Below are positions 9,501 through 16,631 of a stretch of DNA of 64,000 bases, piece after piece. The stretch covers positions 310,001-374,000 of the forward strand of contig NZ_JAHYCA010000002.1 of assembly GCF_019430905.1 (NCBI RefSeq), in the 5' to 3' direction. Every line of letters begins with the position of its first letter. The first letter of the stretch is position 1. The notes below the pieces were generated by a model that ran no database searches, had not been told where the DNA came from, and saw only the letters and a program-made list of their open reading frames with translations. This DNA is from Billgrantia antri. GTDB lineage: Bacteria; Pseudomonadota; Gammaproteobacteria; Pseudomonadales; Halomonadaceae. The translations under genes were made by a program, and so were the position numbers.

Positions 9501-9684
9501 CGGCGGTGCCGGCGCCGAGGTACGCCAGGCGCTGGGCACGGCGGTGTTCGCCGGCATGCTTGGCGTGACCCTGTTCGGCCTGTTCCTCACCCCGGTGTTC
9601 TACGTTGCCCTGCGCAAGCTGGTTACGCGTGGGCAGGCAGAGCCCGGCGACGCACAGCCCGTGGAGGGGGCTTACCATGCTTGA
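6511..9684 (+). CDS. RND multidrug efflux pump, inner-membrane subunit (HAE1, MexF-like)
   Basis: A 1057-residue proton-driven efflux transporter of the AcrB/MexB/MexF family, at the usual family length. The N-terminus MDFAKFFVDRPIFAAVLSIL and the early porter sequence resemble MexF. Twelve transmembrane helices flank two large periplasmic loops. The proton-relay aspartates are the DD in GIVVDDAIVVVEN (TM4) and the matching lysine is in LIGLACKNAILIVE (TM10). The start follows GGGAGGG. The stop overlaps the next gene's start by 8 bases, indicating translational coupling with the outer-membrane channel. The substrate range cannot be told from sequence. Confidence 0.95.
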   Translation: MDFAKFFVDRPIFAAVLSILIFIAGAITIPLLPVSEYPDVVPPTVQVRAVYPGANPKEIAETVATPLEEAITGVEDLMYMKSVAGSDGVLAMTLTFRPGTDPDEAQVQVQNRVAQAQARLPEAVRRQGVTTDKQSPDLTMVPQLISPDGRYDSTYLRNYAALHVRDELARLPGVGQAMLFGAGDYAMRVWIDPDRAAARGLTAGDIIAAIREQNVQVSAGQLGAPPTPTTSDFLISINAQGRLTTEEEFGDIVVKAGSDGQITYLSDVARIELGAAEYSLRSLLDNQQAVAIGIFQAPGSNAIALSDAVREKMEELSQRFPEGVEHTIVYDPTVFVRDSIKSVIKTLLEAVLLVVLVVTLFLQTWRASVIPLLAVPVSIVGTFAVLYLLGFSINTLTLFGLVLAIGIVVDDAIVVVENVERNIEEGLAPLAAAHQAMREVSGPIIAISVVLCAVFVPMAFLEGVTGQFYRQFAVTIAISTVISAVNSLTLSPALAAMLLKPHDAPKDRLSRVIDFLFGWLFRPFNRFFAASSRGYQRGVGRSLRRRGAVFAVYALLLAGTGVMFQMVPGGFIPTQDKMYLIGGAKLPEGASLDRTEAVIRRMTDLALETEGVSSAVAFPGLNPLQFTNTPNTGTVFFGLDPFESRSRSAEEIVGELNGKFGSMQEAFSFAFTPPAILGIGSGSGFSLFIQDRAGLGYGELQQAVDGFSGALMQTPGMGYPITSYQSNVPQLDLHVDRVKAKTQGVALTDLFETLQVYLGSVYVNDFNRFGRTWQVMAQADGDYRMDVENIDRLRTRNAYGEMVPIGSMIRVDRTFGPDPVIRYNGYPAADLMGEADPRILSSSQAIEVVEQLAPAVLPAGMGFEWTDLSYQQVNQGGAALVVFPLAILLVFLALAALYESWTLPLAVILIVPMCMLSALIGVKLTGGDNNIFVQVGLVVLIGLACKNAILIVEFARELELQGRGIVEAALEACRLRLRPIIMTSITFTAAVVPLMLAGGAGAEVRQALGTAVFAGMLGVTLFGLFLTPVFYVALRKLVTRGQAEPGDAQPVEGAYHA

Positions 9685-11155
9685 TCTGGCCAAACGCAAG
9701 AGAACCATGCGTAACCTGATGCCGTTGCCGCTCGCCCTCGCGCTGGCCGCCTGTGCGGTAGGGCCCGACTACCGAGCACCGGCCCTGCCTGAATCGGCCA
9801 GCCTGGTGCGTGCCGAGCCGGGGCTGGTCACGACGCAAGCCGTCGAGCGCGACTTCTGGCGTAGCTTCGACGATCCGCTGCTGAGCGAACTGGTCGAAGA
9901 GGCCTTCGACGCCAACCACGACCTGCGCATTGCCCTGGCCCGCCATGATCGCAGCCTGGCACTGCTGCGGCAGTCACGTCGCGACCTGGCGCCCAGTGTT
10001 ACCGCCGAGGCCGGTGCCGCCCACCAGCGTGCCAGTGCCGACCAGATGCCACAGGCAACGCGTTCCCAACGTGACTTCGAAAGTTACGACGCCGGCGTCG
10101 CCGCGCTGTGGGAGCTCGATTTCTTCGGCCGCGTGCGCCGCGCCGTGGAGGCTCAGCAGGCAGAGGTCGAGGCTTCTGCCGCCGATCTGCGCGCCATGCA
10201 GGTGGTGGTGGTTGGCGAGCTGGTCGATCAGTACATGCGCCTGCGCGGCCTGCAGGAGCAGCTGCGCGTGGCCGAGGCCAACGCCGAGAATCAGCGCGAG
10301 TCGCTGGCACTGGTCGATGCGAGGTTGGAGGCCGGACGCGGCACCGAGTTCGACAGCGTGCGCGCCCGGGCGCAGCTCGAGAGCACGCTTGCGCGCCTTC
10401 CGGCACTGGAAGGGGAGATTGCCGCCATCATCCATCGCCTGGCGGTGCTGACTGGGCGCGAGCCGGGAGCGCTGATCGCCAGATTGGAGCAGCCGGCACC
10501 GATGCCGACGTTGCATGACCAGGTGGCCGTCGGGCTTCCCGGCGAGCTGCTGCGTCGGCGTCCCGATATCGCCGCGGCCGAGCGGCGCCTGCATGCCGCT
10601 ACCGCCAGCATCGGCGTGGCCACCGCCGACCTCTATCCGCGTTTCACCCTGAGCGGGCTGCTCGGCACCCAGGCCGCCAGCACCGGCGACCTGTTCAGCC
10701 GCGACAGCGAAACGCGGCTGGTGGCGCTGGGCGTGGATTGGTCGTTCCTCGACAGTGGCCGGGTGCGCGCGCGCATGGCCGCCGCCGATGCCGATGCCGA
10801 AGCCAATCTGGCGCGCTACGAGCAGACCGTGCTGCTCGCGCTGGAAGAGGCCGAGACGGCACTCGCCCGCTACGCCCAGGCACTGCGCGAGCGAGAACAC
10901 CTGGAGGCCGCTGCCGAGGCCAGCGCCGAGGCAGCCCGCCAGGCGCGGGTACGTTTCGAGGTGGGGGTGATCGACTTCCTCGAAGTGATCGATGCCGAAC
11001 GTTCGCGCCTGGACGCCGAGGACGGCCTGGCCCAGAGCAACGTGCGTGCCGCCACCGCCCTGGTGGGGCTCTACCGCGCGCTGGCCGGCGGTTGGGAGGA
11101 GCGCATGGACGAGCCGCGCCAGGCGAGTGTCGAATCTGTGCTGACCTCCACCTGA
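9677..11155 (+). CDS. RND efflux outer-membrane lipoprotein channel (NodT/OprM family)
   Basis: TolC-type outer-membrane factor of about 492 residues. A lipoprotein signal ends LALAAC (Cys26), followed by the family-typical AVGPDYRAP. Two OEP repeats are made of long Ala/Glu/Arg-rich coiled helices and beta strands. The ATG at 9677 has GGAGGGGG upstream and overlaps the pump stop by 8 bases; in-frame start codons further upstream lie inside the pump gene. It completes the adaptor-pump-channel operon. The transcript probably ends at the hairpins immediately downstream. Confidence 0.94.
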   Translation: MLDLAKRKRTMRNLMPLPLALALAACAVGPDYRAPALPESASLVRAEPGLVTTQAVERDFWRSFDDPLLSELVEEAFDANHDLRIALARHDRSLALLRQSRRDLAPSVTAEAGAAHQRASADQMPQATRSQRDFESYDAGVAALWELDFFGRVRRAVEAQQAEVEASAADLRAMQVVVVGELVDQYMRLRGLQEQLRVAEANAENQRESLALVDARLEAGRGTEFDSVRARAQLESTLARLPALEGEIAAIIHRLAVLTGREPGALIARLEQPAPMPTLHDQVAVGLPGELLRRRPDIAAAERRLHAATASIGVATADLYPRFTLSGLLGTQAASTGDLFSRDSETRLVALGVDWSFLDSGRVRARMAAADADAEANLARYEQTVLLALEEAETALARYAQALREREHLEAAAEASAEAARQARVRFEVGVIDFLEVIDAERSRLDAEDGLAQSNVRAATALVGLYRALAGGWEERMDEPRQASVESVLTST

Positions 11156-11157
11156 GG

Positions 11158-11180
11158 AGGGCAAGCCTCTGGCTTGCCCT
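11158..11180 (+). terminator. rho-independent terminator of the efflux operon
   Basis: A perfect 10-bp stem, AGGGCAAGCC and GGCTTGCCCT, with a TCT loop. It begins 3 bases after the channel-gene stop and is followed by only two T's, so the hairpin is strong but the U-tract is weak. Confidence 0.65.
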
Positions 11181-11188
11181 TTGAAGAC

Positions 11189-11218
11189 GAACCGGCACGG
11201 TGTGCGCCGTGCCGGTTC
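11189..11218 (+). terminator. second tandem hairpin after the efflux operon
   Basis: GAACCGGCACGG (11189-11200) and CCGTGCCGGTTC (11207-11218) form a perfect 12-bp stem with a 6-base loop, 8 bases after the first terminator. There is no T-run. It probably backs up the first terminator or blocks 3' exonucleases. Confidence 0.5.
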
Positions 11219-11426
11219 ATGTTGTCGCATGCCCCTCCCGGCCCCCTTCCTGTCATGATCGCCCCAGTAAGCACTCGCTGACCTGCAACGGTCGAGAAGG
11301 CTACACCATCCCCCAGTTTCTGGTATGCTGCCTGCCTTCCTTTTACCCTCGGTTCGTGCCTTCAGGCACTGCCGCTTCGCTTGCTGCCCGCCTCGGCATC
11401 GCTCAATTTCTTTCAGGTCTCTTTCC

Positions 11427-12827
11427 GTGTCCGACTCCTCCAACGACGGGGTTTTTGCCTCGCTGCCGCTGGCGCCAGAATTGCTGGCCAATCTCGATTC
11501 GCTCGGCTACCACGCCATGACGCCGATCCAGGCCGCAAGCCTGCCTCCGGTGCTGGCGCGGTGTGACGTGATCGCCCAGGCCAGGACCGGCTCGGGCAAG
11601 ACCGCCGCGTTCGGCCTGGGGCTGCTTTCACGCCTCGAGATAACGCGTTTCCAGGTTCAGGCGCTGGTGCTATGCCCCACCCGTGAGCTGGCCGACCAGG
11701 TGGCCGGCGAGATCCGGCGGCTTGCACGCACATTACCCAACGTCAAGGTGCTGACCCTATGCGGCGGGGCTCCCCTGGGCCCGCAGCTCGCCTCCCTGGC
11801 GCATGGTGCGCATGTGATAGTGGGCACTCCAGGCAGGGTGGAGGAGCATCTACGCAAAGGCTCGCTCGACCTCGCTGCACTCGAGACCCTGGTGCTGGAC
11901 GAAGCGGACCGCATGCTCGACATGGGCTTTCAGCCCAGCCTGGAGGCGATCGTCGCCGCGACGCCGGCCAGCCGTCAGACCCTGCTGTTCAGCGCCACCT
12001 TCAGCGGCGAGATTCGGGCCGTCGCCCAGGGGCTGATGCGCGACCCGGCCGAGGTGGCGGTGAGCGAAAGCCATGACGAAAGCACCATCAGCCAGCGCGT
12101 CTACCGGGTGGCGGACGAAGCCGAGCGCTTCGAAGCCCTGCGTGGGCTGCTGTTGCAGCACCGGCCGCATTCCAGCGTGGTGTTCTGCAATACCAAGCGC
12201 GAGACCGATGAGGTCGCCGAGGCCCTCTGCGCGGCGGGTTTCGCCGCCTTGGCGCTGCATGGCGATCTGGAGCAGCGCGATCGCGAGCGTATCCTGGTGC
12301 TGTTCGCCAACCACAGCGCCTCCATCCTGGTGGCCACCGACGTGGCAGCTCGCGGGCTGGATATCGCCGCGCTGGATGCGGTATTCAATTACCAGATCGC
12401 CCGCGACCTCGAGGTTCACGTACATCGCGTCGGGCGAACCGGCCGTGCCGGCGGCTCCGGCATCGCCTGCACCCTGGTCAGCGAGAGCGAGGCCTATCGC
12501 CTCGAGCGGCTCAACGAGTTCCTCGGCGAAGCATTGGAGAAAGCACAACTGCCGCCGCGCAGCGTGCTGGCGCGGGAGCCGTTCCTGCCGGCGATGGCCA
12601 CGCTGCAGCTCGACGGCGGCAAGAAGCAGAAGGTGCGCCCCGGCGATATCCTCGGTGCCTTGACCGGCGAGGGTGGCATCGAGGGCACCCAGGTTGGCAA
12701 GATCAAGGTATTGGAGCGCAGCGCCTACGTGGCCGTGCAGCGCGAGGTCGCCAAGGCGGCGCTCGCACAACTCGGTACCGGGAAACTCAAGGGGCGCACG
12801 TTTCGCGCCCGGCGTGTCAGTCGCTGA
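11427..12827 (+). CDS. dbpA: ATP-dependent RNA helicase DbpA
   Basis: DEAD-box helicase of 466 residues. The Q motif (MTPIQAASLP), ARTGSGKT, the PTRELA box, VLDEADRML, SAT and HRVGRTGR are all present. The C-terminal domain (LQLDGGKKQKVRPGDILGALTGEGG) is the DbpA RNA-binding domain that recognises hairpin 92 of 23S rRNA, so a role in 50S ribosome assembly is expected. I choose the GTG at 11427 (VSDSSNDGVFASLPL), which matches the DbpA N-terminus; an in-frame ATG at 11325 would add 34 untypical residues. A RIO-type kinase gene follows 27 bases downstream. Confidence 0.95.
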   Translation: MSDSSNDGVFASLPLAPELLANLDSLGYHAMTPIQAASLPPVLARCDVIAQARTGSGKTAAFGLGLLSRLEITRFQVQALVLCPTRELADQVAGEIRRLARTLPNVKVLTLCGGAPLGPQLASLAHGAHVIVGTPGRVEEHLRKGSLDLAALETLVLDEADRMLDMGFQPSLEAIVAATPASRQTLLFSATFSGEIRAVAQGLMRDPAEVAVSESHDESTISQRVYRVADEAERFEALRGLLLQHRPHSSVVFCNTKRETDEVAEALCAAGFAALALHGDLEQRDRERILVLFANHSASILVATDVAARGLDIAALDAVFNYQIARDLEVHVHRVGRTGRAGGSGIACTLVSESEAYRLERLNEFLGEALEKAQLPPRSVLAREPFLPAMATLQLDGGKKQKVRPGDILGALTGEGGIEGTQVGKIKVLERSAYVAVQREVAKAALAQLGTGKLKGRTFRARRVSR

Positions 12828-12854
12828 CTCGTCGCGGAATAAAGAGGGGGGAAG

Positions 12855-13757
12855 GTGAAGATACCCAAGCGATTGCAGCCGTTGGTGGACGACGGCCTGA
12901 TCGAGGCGGTCGAGAGCCAACTGATGAGCGGCAAGGAGGCCCAGGTCTTTGTCGTACGCTCCCATGGCGAGCGGCGCTGCGCCAAGGTCTTCAAGGAGGC
13001 GAAGCAGCGCAGCTTCAAGCAGGCGGTGCAGTACCAGGAGGGGCGCCGCGAGCGCAACAGCCGCCGCTCACGGGCCATGGCCAAGAAGACCAAGTACGGC
13101 CAGAGGGAGCAGGAACAGGCCTGGCTCAACGCCGAGGTCGATGCTCTCTATCGGCTGGCGGCGGCGGACGTGCGGGTGCCGCAGCCCTACGGCTTCATCG
13201 ACGGCGTGTTGCTGATGGAGATGATCAGCGATGCCGAGGGCTTCACTGCCCCGCGGCTGGATGACGTGACCCTGAGTGCCGATCAGGCCCGCGAGTACTA
13301 CGCCAAGATCCTGCGCGACGTGGTCAAGATGCTGTGCGCCGGCCTGGTGCACGGCGATCTTTCCGAGTTCAACGTGCTGCTGGCCGCCGACGGTCCGGTA
13401 ATCATCGACCTGCCCCAGGCGGTGGACGCCGCCGGCAACAACAGCGCCGAGTGGATGTTCGAGCGCGACGTCGACAACATGCGGCGCTACTTTGGCCGCT
13501 TCGCCCCGGAGCTGCTCGGTACCGACTATGGCAAGGAGATCTGGTCGCTCTATGAAGCCGGCGAGCTGCATCCGGAGAGCCCGCTGACCGGCTGCTTCGA
13601 GCATGATGATCGTGCGGTCGACATCAGTGAACTGATGGGCGTGATCGACGATGTCCGCGAGGAGGAGGCGTACCGTCAGGGGATGCGCAACCGCGGCGAC
13701 GAGCCCGGCGTGGAGGAGGCCGCCGAGGAGTGGCGGGAATCCCAGCGGGAGCGTTGA
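12855..13757 (+). CDS. RIO1-type protein serine kinase/ATPase
   Basis: A 300-residue atypical kinase. It has the RIO P-loop substitute SGKEAQVF (25-32), a conserved lysine in RCAKVFK (Lys44), the catalytic loop LVHGDLSEFN (Asp168, Asn173) and the metal-binding IIDLPQ (Asp185). The basic insert QEGRRERNSRRSRAMAKKTK is typical of RIO1 proteins. It starts at GTG after a GAGGGGGG ribosome site. In archaea and eukaryotes RIO kinases mature the small ribosomal subunit; the bacterial role is poorly defined. Tight linkage to dbpA suggests, but does not prove, a ribosome-related job. Confidence 0.92.
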   Translation: MKIPKRLQPLVDDGLIEAVESQLMSGKEAQVFVVRSHGERRCAKVFKEAKQRSFKQAVQYQEGRRERNSRRSRAMAKKTKYGQREQEQAWLNAEVDALYRLAAADVRVPQPYGFIDGVLLMEMISDAEGFTAPRLDDVTLSADQAREYYAKILRDVVKMLCAGLVHGDLSEFNVLLAADGPVIIDLPQAVDAAGNNSAEWMFERDVDNMRRYFGRFAPELLGTDYGKEIWSLYEAGELHPESPLTGCFEHDDRAVDISELMGVIDDVREEEAYRQGMRNRGDEPGVEEAAEEWRESQRER

Positions 13758-13810
13758 GCCGAATTGGAGTACCCTTTCGAAGCATCTCCAATAACCGAGC
13801 GAGGATCGCC

Positions 13811-14404
13811 ATGTCGTTGCGTAAGACGTTGCCCATTCATCCCGGACGCTGGCTTGCGATTGCCTTGGCCCTGCTGTTGGCCGGGTGTCAGATGCAGCCG
13901 CCGGAGCCGCCCGACGAGGACAAGGCGGCCATCGACCGCATGCTGGGACTGCTCGACGAGCGGCTCGACGTGGCGCCGTTGGTGGCCCAGTCCAAGTGGA
14001 ACAGTGGCGCGCCTATCGAGGCGCCCGAACGCGAGGCGCAGATCCTCGACCAAGTGGCGGAGGATGCCGAAGCCGCTGGCGTCGACGAGGATTTCGCCCG
14101 GCGCTTCTTCGAGAAGCAGTTCGAAGCCAGCAAGCAGATCCAGCGGCGCCTTCACCATCAATGGCTGCAGGAGGGGCGCTCGACCTTCGCCGACCCGCCC
14201 GACCTCGCCGAGGAGGTGCGCCCGGTGCTGGATCGCCTGACCCCGCAGCTCATCGATTCACTGGCCGACATACAGCGTATCGCCGCGGTCGAAGGTTCAG
14301 GGCGCTATCTTGAGCGGCGCGCGGCGGAGCTGGTTCAGGACGACTTCGATGGCGAGCCGCGTAACGTCTCGATCCAGCCGTTGTTGGAGCGCCTGGCACG
14401 GTAG
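13811..14404 (+). CDS. aroQ: exported chorismate mutase, AroQ-gamma type, predicted lipoprotein
   Basis: A 197-residue protein. The signal ends ALLLAGC (lipobox, Cys26) and is followed by an all-helical chorismate mutase domain: DRMLGLLDERLDVAPLVAQS, then EAPEREAQILDQV and FFEKQFEASKQIQ, the AroQ-gamma pattern with its Arg, Lys and Glu/Gln active-site positions. It converts chorismate to prephenate, here in the periplasm. The usual secreted enzymes have a cleavable signal; a lipid anchor is less common. The ATG at 13811 after GAGG is preferred to an in-frame ATG at 13730 inside the RIO gene. No other aromatic-biosynthesis genes are adjacent. Confidence 0.88.
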   Translation: MSLRKTLPIHPGRWLAIALALLLAGCQMQPPEPPDEDKAAIDRMLGLLDERLDVAPLVAQSKWNSGAPIEAPEREAQILDQVAEDAEAAGVDEDFARRFFEKQFEASKQIQRRLHHQWLQEGRSTFADPPDLAEEVRPVLDRLTPQLIDSLADIQRIAAVEGSGRYLERRAAELVQDDFDGEPRNVSIQPLLERLAR

Positions 14405-14416
14405 TGCTTGGCTAGC

Positions 14417-15196
14417 TTATATCCCTGCCCACCACTCGTAGCCGCGGTCCTCCCAATAACCGCCCCGGCCGCGGCCGAGGTGGGCGAAGCTCTCCACCAG
14501 TTCGATGCGCATCACATACTTGGCCATCTTGTAGCCGAGCTGGCGCTCGGCTCGCAGCCGAACCGGGGCACCGTTGGCGATGGGCAGGTCGCGGCCGTTC
14601 AGGCCATAGGCCATCAGCGTTTGTGGATGGTAGGCCTCGATCATGTCCAGGCTTTCGTAGTAGGCGTCGCCGCCGCGGTAGCGATCGGCACAGTGAAAGA
14701 CTACGAAGCGCGCCTCGTCCCGCACCCCGACCTGGTCCAGCAGGTCGCCGAGTACCACCCCGGTCCATTGGCCGATGCAGCTCCAGCCCTCGACGCAGTC
14801 GTGGCGAGTGATTTGGGTACGCGAGGGCATGCTCCGCAGCTCATCGAGCGAAAAGCGCTGCGGACGCTCGACCAGCCCGTCGATCGTCAGGCGCCAGTCG
14901 CGGAAACCGTTGGCTGCCAGGCGTCGGTAGGCGGCCTCCTGCGGGTTGGTGGTGCCGTTGGCGCGAAAGGTCGGCGCGATGTCCTCGAGCGAGTATTCAC
15001 GGGCGAGGGATTCGCGCGAGGCCAGCAGGCGCTGGGCTTTCTGCGTCAGGGCACTGCTAGCATCGAACAGCCGGCCCATGGTGTCGCTACGCGACAGCCG
15101 GTCGCAACCCGTCAGCAGCACGGCGGACGCGGCCAGCAGCGAGCGGGTCAGAAAGCGTCGACGCCGAGGATCGGTGGGGCTATTTTTGCTGTTCAT
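14417..15196 (-). CDS. Tat-exported molybdopterin-dependent oxidoreductase (MsrP/YedY-like, sulfite oxidase fold)
   Basis: A 259-residue protein. The twin-arginine signal RRRRFLT is followed by a hydrophobic stretch ending LLTGC (Cys31), suggesting a Tat lipoprotein. The molybdenum-cofactor domain follows, with the cysteine ligand in RHDCVEGWS (Cys134), closely resembling the RCVEAWS context of MsrP/YedY rather than true sulfite oxidase. MsrP-type enzymes reduce periplasmic methionine sulfoxide. The start overlaps the upstream cytochrome b gene by 17 bases. The preceding gene encodes a Met-rich periplasmic peptide, an obvious candidate substrate. Confidence 0.88.
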   Translation of the reverse strand: MNSKNSPTDPRRRRFLTRSLLAASAVLLTGCDRLSRSDTMGRLFDASSALTQKAQRLLASRESLAREYSLEDIAPTFRANGTTNPQEAAYRRLAANGFRDWRLTIDGLVERPQRFSLDELRSMPSRTQITRHDCVEGWSCIGQWTGVVLGDLLDQVGVRDEARFVVFHCADRYRGGDAYYESLDMIEAYHPQTLMAYGLNGRDLPIANGAPVRLRAERQLGYKMAKYVMRIELVESFAHLGRGRGGYWEDRGYEWWAGI

Positions 15197-16061
15197 CGAA
15201 GTGAGCCTCCTCGCTTGCGGGCAGGGCCGGGGGTAAGCGGTAGCGCCCGGTGATCATCGAGCGCAAGTTGTTGGCGACGCCGGAGACCAGCACCAGCACG
15301 ATGTGGATCAGGAAGAACCCCACCAGGGCCAGGGCGCATAGGAAGTGGATCGTGCGTGCGCTCTGGCGGCCGCCGAAGATATCCAGCAACCATGGCCAGG
15401 CGGCATCCATGGTTGGTGACATGGTCAGCCCGGTCAGCACGACCAACGGCATGACGATGAACAGCACCTGCAGGTAGGCAAGCTTCTGCAGCAAGTTGTA
15501 ATGGCGCGCTTCCTCACCGCGCGGAAAGCGCAGCCGCAGGTGGTCGTAGAAAGTATGGTGGAGGGTTCGCCATTCCTGACGGCGTGGCAGCAAACGTCGC
15601 CTTAGCTGACCGCTGAGCACCAGATACGCCAGGTAGGCGATCAGCATGGGAGCGAAGACCCAGGCGGCGAGAAAGTGCCATTGGCGACCGGAGGAGAGCC
15701 AGCGCGGGCCGGGCAGGGTCGCCCAGGCCGGGAAAGCACGTCGTTCACGGGCTTCATCCGGGCCGGAAAGGCCCAGCACCCCGGTAGTATCGAAACGGTA
15801 GGGGCCGACTTGGGTGATGCCGCGCAACTCGCCGTCGTCATCCGTCGCGGCGCGAATCGATAGCGCCGGGCTGGCGAAACTGGAATCCTTGCCCCAATAC
15901 AAGGCGGGGTGGGCATTGAAGATCTGCAGGCCACTCATCAACAACACCAACAGACAGGCGGCATTGACCCAATGCCAGACCCGTGTGAAGGCGCCGTGTC
16001 TCTTGATGACCGTGGCAGTTTGGTTCCTGTTCGTGTAAATGAATGAGTTGAAGACACGCAT
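15180..16061 (-). CDS. cytochrome b/b6-type membrane subunit, electron donor to the molybdoenzyme
   Basis: Integral membrane protein of 293 residues with about four to five helices and membrane-embedded histidines (TRVWHWVNAACLLVLL, YDHLRLRF, ARHYNLLQKLAYLQ, IHFLCALALVGFFLIHIVLV). This pattern is that of b-type cytochromes serving periplasmic molybdoenzymes. It is longer than MsrQ (about 200 residues) and has a soluble insertion near residues 60-110. It likely passes quinol electrons to the molybdoenzyme encoded next. The ATG at 16061 has GGAGGG upstream; an in-frame start at 16154 lacks one. It is the middle gene of the peptide-cytochrome-molybdoenzyme operon. Confidence 0.88.
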   Translation of the reverse strand: MRVFNSFIYTNRNQTATVIKRHGAFTRVWHWVNAACLLVLLMSGLQIFNAHPALYWGKDSSFASPALSIRAATDDDGELRGITQVGPYRFDTTGVLGLSGPDEARERRAFPAWATLPGPRWLSSGRQWHFLAAWVFAPMLIAYLAYLVLSGQLRRRLLPRRQEWRTLHHTFYDHLRLRFPRGEEARHYNLLQKLAYLQVLFIVMPLVVLTGLTMSPTMDAAWPWLLDIFGGRQSARTIHFLCALALVGFFLIHIVLVLVSGVANNLRSMITGRYRLPPALPASEEAHFDEQQK

Positions 16062-16150
16062 CGCGGCACCCTCCTGCGAGCGAAGATCGAGAAAATCGGC
16101 CGGTGATGGGAAGTCACAGACGAGCACCGGCCGATACCGCGAGCCGTGCT

Positions 16151-16441
16151 TCACATGGCATCGTCATCCGACATCATGTCGTCTTCCTCCTCCATCATGT
16201 GATCGTCTTCCTCCATCATTGCGCCATCGTCATGCATGGCATCTTCTTCCATCATCGCGCCTTTCTCTTGCATGGCATCGCTGTCCGTGGCGTCACTGCC
16301 CATTTCATCGCCGCTCATGGCCTCATGCTCCATGCTGTCGCTTTCCATGGGCTCGTCGGCCAGGGCGGCGGTCGGCAGCAGCAGCGCCGTGGCGAGTAGG
16401 GTGGCAAACAGCGCGGTCTTGGGACGGTTCAACGGGTTCAT
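16151..16441 (-). CDS. periplasmic Met/Asp/Glu-rich repeat peptide (MrpX-like / MXKDX-like)
   Basis: A 96-residue protein with a clear Sec signal ending PTAALA. The mature part of about 67 residues contains 15 methionines and is otherwise almost all Asp, Glu, Ala, Ser and His, with repeated units such as DAM, GAMMEED and HMMEEED. It has no Cys and is expected to be disordered. It resembles the Met-rich oxidant sink MrpX and the MXKDX pentapeptide-repeat proteins, but is acidic rather than Lys-rich. A ribosome site AGAGGTG precedes the ATG. It is the first gene of the operon with the cytochrome and the MsrP-like enzyme, and divergent from the two-component genes. Confidence 0.85.
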   Translation of the reverse strand: MNPLNRPKTALFATLLATALLLPTAALADEPMESDSMEHEAMSGDEMGSDATDSDAMQEKGAMMEEDAMHDDGAMMEEDDHMMEEEDDMMSDDDAM

Positions 16442-16525
16442 CGGTTTGCACCTCTTGTTTGGATTGGCCGCCAGCGTTATGCCGGAGCGGCAAGGGTCAC
16501 ACTAGTCAGGCGCCGCCATGGGTTC

Positions 16526-16575
16526 ATCACGGAACCATCACGTCGTGATATCTTTTCTCGTGATAATTTCGTGAT
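16526..16575. promoter_or_regulatory. array of ATCACG/CGTGAT half-sites between peptide operon and two-component genes
   Basis: Five copies of one hexamer lie in 50 bases. ATCACG occurs at 16526 and 16537 (11 bases apart). CGTGAT occurs at 16544, 16559 and 16570, the last two again 11 bases apart. The second and third copies form a perfect palindrome around one T (16537-16549). Direct repeats at one helical turn suit an OmpR-family response regulator such as the one starting at 16632. Confidence 0.7.
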
Positions 16576-16631
16576 GTAGCAGCGTCGCTGTCGTTCTAGA
16601 GTGGACGCAGGCAACGGGCGGGAGTCTGGCG

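Noticed and set aside
9974..11491. Minus-strand open frame of 505 codons opposite the outer-membrane channel gene
   Set aside because: It is antisense to a clear gene, rich in His/Gln/Arg as expected from reversed GC-rich codons, with no domain and no ribosome site.
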